Below are positions 59,088 through 64,000 of a DNA stretch of 64,000 nucleotides, one piece after another (within the stretch, counting starts at the first letter, position 1; each line of letters opens with the position of its first letter). Below the pieces are notes generated by a model, which was not told the DNA's origin, ran no database searches, and worked only from the letters and a program-made list of their open reading frames with translations. Source of the DNA: Dermanyssus gallinae (taxonomy: Eukaryota; Arthropoda; Arachnida; Mesostigmata; Dermanyssidae); the NCBI GenBank assembly GCA_003439945.1, contig QVRM01001070.1, positions 190,487-254,486 on the forward strand, written 5' to 3'. The translations under genes and the position numbers were made by a program.

Positions 59088-61375
59088 CAAATATTAGACC
59101 CCATAGAGTAAGACAATTCTTTAAAAAAGCTGCAATACTACGTTCAGACCTCACACTAGTAACATTGTTTAACATGCAATAATAATAATAGCGCAGTAGG
59201 TTCAGGACAGTCATGTTTTAACTAAAAGAATCGATTTTCTCTTTTTCCTCGTTAAATCTCTCGGAAATCAATTATATAGATTTCAAATTATTTGTGAACT
59301 ATACGAGCTCCGAACAAGCAGTTGGTCATAGTTGTGGCATGATGAGCTTATTCGAGTGTAGACTTTTACGCCATACAAATATGGAGGTAATGTTCTAATC
59401 ACATTCTGTCTGTTGTTCCATCTCATATTGTTGATCGAGTGATTTGCGGAATAGCGATTTACCTGTTTACGTGAGAGCATCTACCGTGCATTAAAGAAAA
59501 AATAAGCGACATTTATTATAGACTAATGACAATGTTTGATCAGCACTGTTTAGGACGAACAGCGGTGAAAACAAAATTGTTGATGAGTTTTCGCAAAGAG
59601 CTGAAATCAATGGCGGATCTGACCAGACCAGGCCGGGCGAACACTGTGCACTTAGCACTGAACCTATTGATGCTTCAAAGTGAGAGAAGTAATGCAGGAC
59701 TTCTGCAAACAACAACGAAGTATTGCCAAAATAATACCAAACCTAGCGGGAGGGGAGGGACCAGGGTTTAATGGGTTTGTGAGTCCCACACTACTCATGC
59801 TAACTGCTCATGACGCACGCGCTCCAAACATTCCTGAAGCATTTCAGAACTTAAAACAACAACCTCAATCGATTCACACCATAGGACATTAACCAGCCGG
59901 CGAAACAATTAAAGCTATAGTGAATATCTTTCGAAATTCAGTTTGATCAATAATAGCGTTAGATTTCTGTCGAATATAGGGTGTCACTTTTTCTTACCTT
60001 CCATCACTTTTTATTTGGGAAACCTTTACAGGGCAACCATATATATATATATATATATGTCAGTTGGCATGTGGATCCTATTACTACGGTTGTCAACGTT
60101 CGTCGTATTCGATCTGAAGCCAATTAGATCGATGACGGGATGGACAGAATCAAATAGAAACTGCTGATTGAACGAAAATAAATTGGTGTTGCCGATTAGG
60201 ACCGATAAAGAGGTTACTGCAGCGACCGACGTTGCTCTGTCAGTGAGCGGCTCGGATCCCAAGCCGCTGGAAATCAGGAAACCACAGTCGCTGTTATATG
60301 GGAATAATATTGGATAAATGAGTAGGATTACACTGATGATAAAGATAATAAAGTATTACAAGTACCAATACTGATGATAATAATAACATGTGATGTTCGA
60401 GTAATAATCATAATAAAAGTAGCAATCGTAAAAAAACGAAAATACAAATATTGCTAGTATCCCTAGCCCTATTCAGAACATGTGTTCCGTTTAATTCGAT
60501 CTGCACTAGGATGATGATCATAAATGGGAAAACAAAGACGTGCGGGTCAATTCCGCCGTCATATCGGCAATATATCTATATATATGTGTGTTCTCTATAA
60601 ATAATTTATTTTTATTGCACGCGTGCATATATATATATATATATACAAGCACATGTCTTTTCCCAGATCTATACAAATAAGTACGCGCCGTGTTTCCTTT
60701 GCAAACATTTTTGTATACATAGTCGCAATTGTTCATACAATGCATATTCGCGTGACGACTGTTGTTGTTGTTGCTGCTGCTGTTATTGTTGCATTTGTTA
60801 CAGTAGTTGTGGTTGTCAACATCTTTTTTATTCGAATTATTGTTGTTAATGTTGTCGTCGACGTGGTCATAATGATTGTTGTCGTGCTTGTTTGTTGTGC
60901 TGGGTGGGTGTGCTGTGTTTCTGTGTGCTTGACCTCTGCTTTCGATACGCGCACGCTACGGTACGGTAGCAGCTATGTGTCGTTGCTAATTTATGCCCAC
61001 AGGATTACTTTGCCTGCTACAATGTCATCTTTGGTGCGTTATGCGTGGTCGCAGTTGTAGCGCTCTCTATCGAAGATGTAGGAGCCGCCGTAAAAAACAC
61101 AGTGTAGCCGCATTGCCGTCGCTTCGCTTCCGTTGACACGACTGACCCCAAAACGAAACACGAACAAGAAAACACGAATAGATATGACATCGAACCAGAA
61201 AAAAACACATGTGTCTATATATATATATATATATGTGGAGAGAGGGTAGAGTGGATGACTAGAAATAGGGCCAGGCCTTACGATCGTTAGGGCCGGCAGA
61301 CTCACAGGGGGCAACTACAGACGGTGGTGGCACTAAAAGCGTCAGCGAGACTCAGTTTGGAAGTCCATCATGTTC
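58417..61375. other. No supported gene
   Basis: It includes an (ATA)n run (59026-59087) and TA tracts at 60039-60058, 60628-60645 and 61216-61234. The plus frame at 59580-59650 (LKSMADLTRPGRANTV) slightly resembles the linker before the helix-turn-helix in mariner proteins, but this is too short to call. Confidence 0.4.
59026..59087. repeat. (ATA)n microsatellite
   Basis: Uninterrupted trinucleotide repeat, about 20 units. Confidence 0.95.
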
Positions 61376-61393
61376 CTTTCTTCGTTCGTGGCG

Positions 61394-62375
61394 ACAACAA
61401 CAACAACAACAATATCATCATCAACAACTATAACAACAACTGCAACAACAACAACAGCAATATCATCATCATCGACAACAATAACAACAACAAAAATGTC
61501 AACAGTATCATTACCAACAACAATACCAATAGTAACAACAATATCATCAGCAACAACAATATCAACATTATCATCATCAGCAACAACAATATCAACATTA
61601 TCATCATCAACAACAACAATATCATCAACAACAACAAGATCAAGAGTATCATCATCAACAACAACAACAAGATCAAGAGTGTCATCATCAACAATATGAT
61701 CAACAGTGTTATCAAGAACAAGCACCAAGAGCCCACCCCACCTCTGAACCTCTCTGCACGTCGTTGGCGTCATACCGTCAGCGTTCTCTGTCTGACCTTG
61801 AACGGACAAACGGACATCTAAGTAAATCGACGCCCAACGCGCCGATCGGCCTACCGAGTGATAACGACCAAAACATCGATGACAACGGCGATGGTAGCTA
61901 CAAGTAGAACAACAACCACATTAACAACAACAACAACGTCAGCAGCAACGACAACAACAACAACGTCAACAACAACGTCAGCAGCAACAACAATAACATT
62001 AGCAAGAACAACAACAATATCAGCAAAAACAACAACAACATCAGCAACAACAACAACATCAGAAACAACAACGGCAACAACCACAACAACGTCAGCAGCA
62101 GCAGCAGCAACAACAACAACAACGACAACGACGACGACAACCACAACGTCAGCAAGAACAACAACAGCAACAACAACAGAACAACATCAGTAACAACAAC
62201 AATAACAATAACATAAACAACGTCAGCAGCAGCAACAACAACAATAACACAAACAACGTCAGCAACAACAACAACAATAACACAAACAACGTCAGCAACA
62301 ACAACAACAATAACACAAACAACGTCAGCAGCAACAACAACAACAACAACAACAAAAACAGAATGCCAGCAACAG
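61394..62375. repeat. Long (CAA)n/(ATC)n-rich array
   Basis: About 1 kb of CAA, ACAACG and ATC triplets with a short non-repeat spacer (about 61700-61890). All frames give Asn, Thr, Gln or (minus) Val, Leu homopolymers, so the open frames here are not evidence for genes. A repeat of about 39 bp (AACAACAATAACACAAACAACGTCAGC-like unit, about 62205-62340) recurs several times. Confidence 0.9.
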
Positions 62376-62684
62376 CAACAAGGCGATGACGATGACGGTG
62401 GTGATGGTAGTGGTGACGGCGGCAAAAGCGGCAAAGTCATTATCCATGTGGTGTTGATTGGGAAATTGAGCTATTAGCTAGCTAATTGTCGTCGTCGTTG
62501 TTGATGATCGAGCGTTGTCGCAGTGGATATAGTAATCGTAGCCGAAGTAGTAGTGGTGGTGGTGGTGGTTTGCAGTCATATTAGGCTGTTGTAGTCTCGT
62601 AGTAGCAAGGCAAAGAACAAGATGAAGACAACTGTGTTCGCTCAATGTGGCTCACTGAGCTATCGGGGGCAGGATACAGCAACG

Positions 62685-62876
62685 GTTCCAGCAGCAGCAG
62701 CGGTAGCAGCGGGATTGGCTGAGGCGGCAAAGAAAACCGCCGCGTCGGATGGGACCGACACAACAACAACAACAATGGCAACAACAACAACCGCAACGGC
62801 AACGGCAGCAACAACACTAACAAAAATGCCGATCACAATAACAACAACAACAACCACAACCACAACAACAACAACC

Positions 62877-62923
<47 letters not shown>

Positions 62924-62950
62924 AACAACAATAACAACAATAACAACGAT

Positions 62951-62986
<36 letters not shown>

Positions 62987-62995
62987 AACAACGAT

Positions 62996-63058
<63 letters not shown>

Positions 63059-63300
63059 AACAACGATAACGACAACAACAACGATAAACAAGATTTTGCG
63101 CCGCTCTACGACAGCCCAAGTAAATGAGCAGCAAACAACATTGACGACGATCACTTTGAGAACGACAACATCAGCACTAGTAACAACAACAACAACAACA
63201 AGGTCTGCAAAACCGACAACAACAACTACAACAATAACACAACAACAACAACACGAAAAGCAATGGCAGCAAAAACACAAGCAGCAGCAACAAATACAAG
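62685..63300. repeat. Long (CAA)n array, right
   Basis: Mainly (CAA)n with CAG and ATAACAACG interruptions. It gives poly-Thr, poly-Gln and poly-Asn frames, and poly-Val and poly-Cys/Leu frames on the minus strand. Confidence 0.9.
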
Positions 63301-63812
63301 CATCGTGTAACTGGCGCTGCCAGTTGCCGGACAATCTAGAGCAGGTGGAAGGCTGAGTTGACAGAAACCCACATGTGAACAGACAACCCTTTCGGCACCG
63401 CACCCCCGGCGGCCCCGGTCCATTCCCAGCTCCCACTCCTGCTGAGCTAGCTGAGCCTCTCGGCCGGCACAACCAATGGAAACTTCCCCCCTCCCAAAAA
63501 AGAGGAGAATTAACCGTTCTGCTCTTTCGATCCATCCAATCGATTGCTGTGCGTATGTACGTACGTCTATCATGGCGGCTGCCGGCCACCAACATCGGTG
63601 GCCGTTGACGCCGAGATCGCCACGTCGAAAAACGCCACGGTGTGTCAGTAGCTTTGCTGTCCGGACCCGGTCCGTCCGTATGACCGCCCGATATGATTTT
63701 ATTCTCTCTTTAATCGCTGCTGTTAGTCAAAACACATTGACGGTAGAGATGCGATGCAATGTGAGAATGTTGGGCATGTGTGAATCACACGTTGATATTT
63801 GCGTATACATAC

Positions 63813-63853
<41 letters not shown>

Positions 63854-64000
63854 CACTTCACGATATAAGAAGACGATCAATATTTTAACCACAGTCAAAA
63901 TTCAAAGATAGCCTACGCAGTGTTTCTTTATATAGCGAGAAGAGGTTTCCTACACGTGAGAATATCGATATGACAAGGAACTACACATATATATATATAT
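63301..64000. other. Right edge, no supported gene
   Basis: A moderately GC-rich stretch (63360-63700) is followed by TA tracts (63817-63849, 63985-64000). A short plus frame starts at the ATG near 63477 (METSPLPKKRRINR), with no known motif. A 5' end of a gene beyond the window is possible but unproved. Confidence 0.4.

Noticed and set aside
59520..59790. Possible mariner N-terminal remnant (KSMADLTRPGRANTV)
   Set aside because: Only about 15 residues resemble the family and nothing downstream supports it.
61017..61194. Small minus-strand frame starting MSYLFVFSCSCFVLGSVV, considered as the missing FGF first exon
   Set aside because: It lacks the expected L.CR.G..L.I.PDG block and a phase-1 donor leading to the core exon.
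62660..63595. 311-codon minus-strand frame of poly-Val
   Set aside because: It is the reverse strand of a (CAA)n array and has no non-repeat conserved segment.

Overview
This is a piece of eukaryotic nuclear genome. It has spliced genes with GT-AG introns, long low-gene-density introns, more than 40 (TA)n tracts, degraded Tc1/mariner, LINE-like and tRNA-derived SINE copies, and Gln/Asn/Pro/His homopolymers inside proteins. The PNISR and NUP50 orthologues show it is an animal. An FGF gene, this mariner type and the repeat style suggest an arthropod, perhaps a mite or tick, but the sequence alone does not prove that.

Left part (1-11.4 kb). After a degenerate retroelement stretch (about 0.7-1.0 kb, minus strand), the minus strand carries a complete gene for the arginine/serine-rich nuclear-speckle protein PNISR. 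It has eight coding exons from the ATG at 11375 to the stop at 4659. All exon phases agree, giving about 911 residues. Its introns hold a 106-bp direct repeat pair.

Middle part (11.4-28 kb). A gene-free interval holds SINE copies, a higher-order minisatellite (15.5-16.0 kb) and trinucleotide-rich DNA. It is followed on the plus strand by NUP50, a nuclear-pore FG protein with an importin-alpha-binding N-terminus and a RanBP1-like C-terminus. NUP50 has five coding exons between 17978 and 25911. Exon 3 carries a one-base frameshift at a perfect 12-bp palindrome, and the last intron appears to be a GC-AG intron.

Right part (28-64 kb). The minus strand contains two exons of a fibroblast growth factor gene: a 104-bp core exon (49389-49492) and the terminal exon (35523-35738), separated by a 13.65-kb intron. 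The first (signal-peptide) exon was not found and may lie beyond the window. The rest is transposon-derived: an almost complete mariner at 56.2-57.6 kb, an older mariner, LINE reverse-transcriptase pieces, a retroelement C-terminal domain fragment, several SINEs, a MITE candidate inside a TA tract, a 25-bp perfect hairpin, and about 2 kb of (CAA)n arrays at the right end.

PNISR and NUP50 are transcribed away from each other and both act in the nucleus (splicing speckles, nuclear pore transport). FGF is a secreted ligand and unrelated to them. I found no CRISPR array, rRNA gene, convincing functional tRNA gene or prokaryote-type operon. The most interesting items are the GC-AG intron, the frameshift in NUP50, the FGF gene, the SINE families linked to TA tracts, and the hairpin at 44.3 kb.
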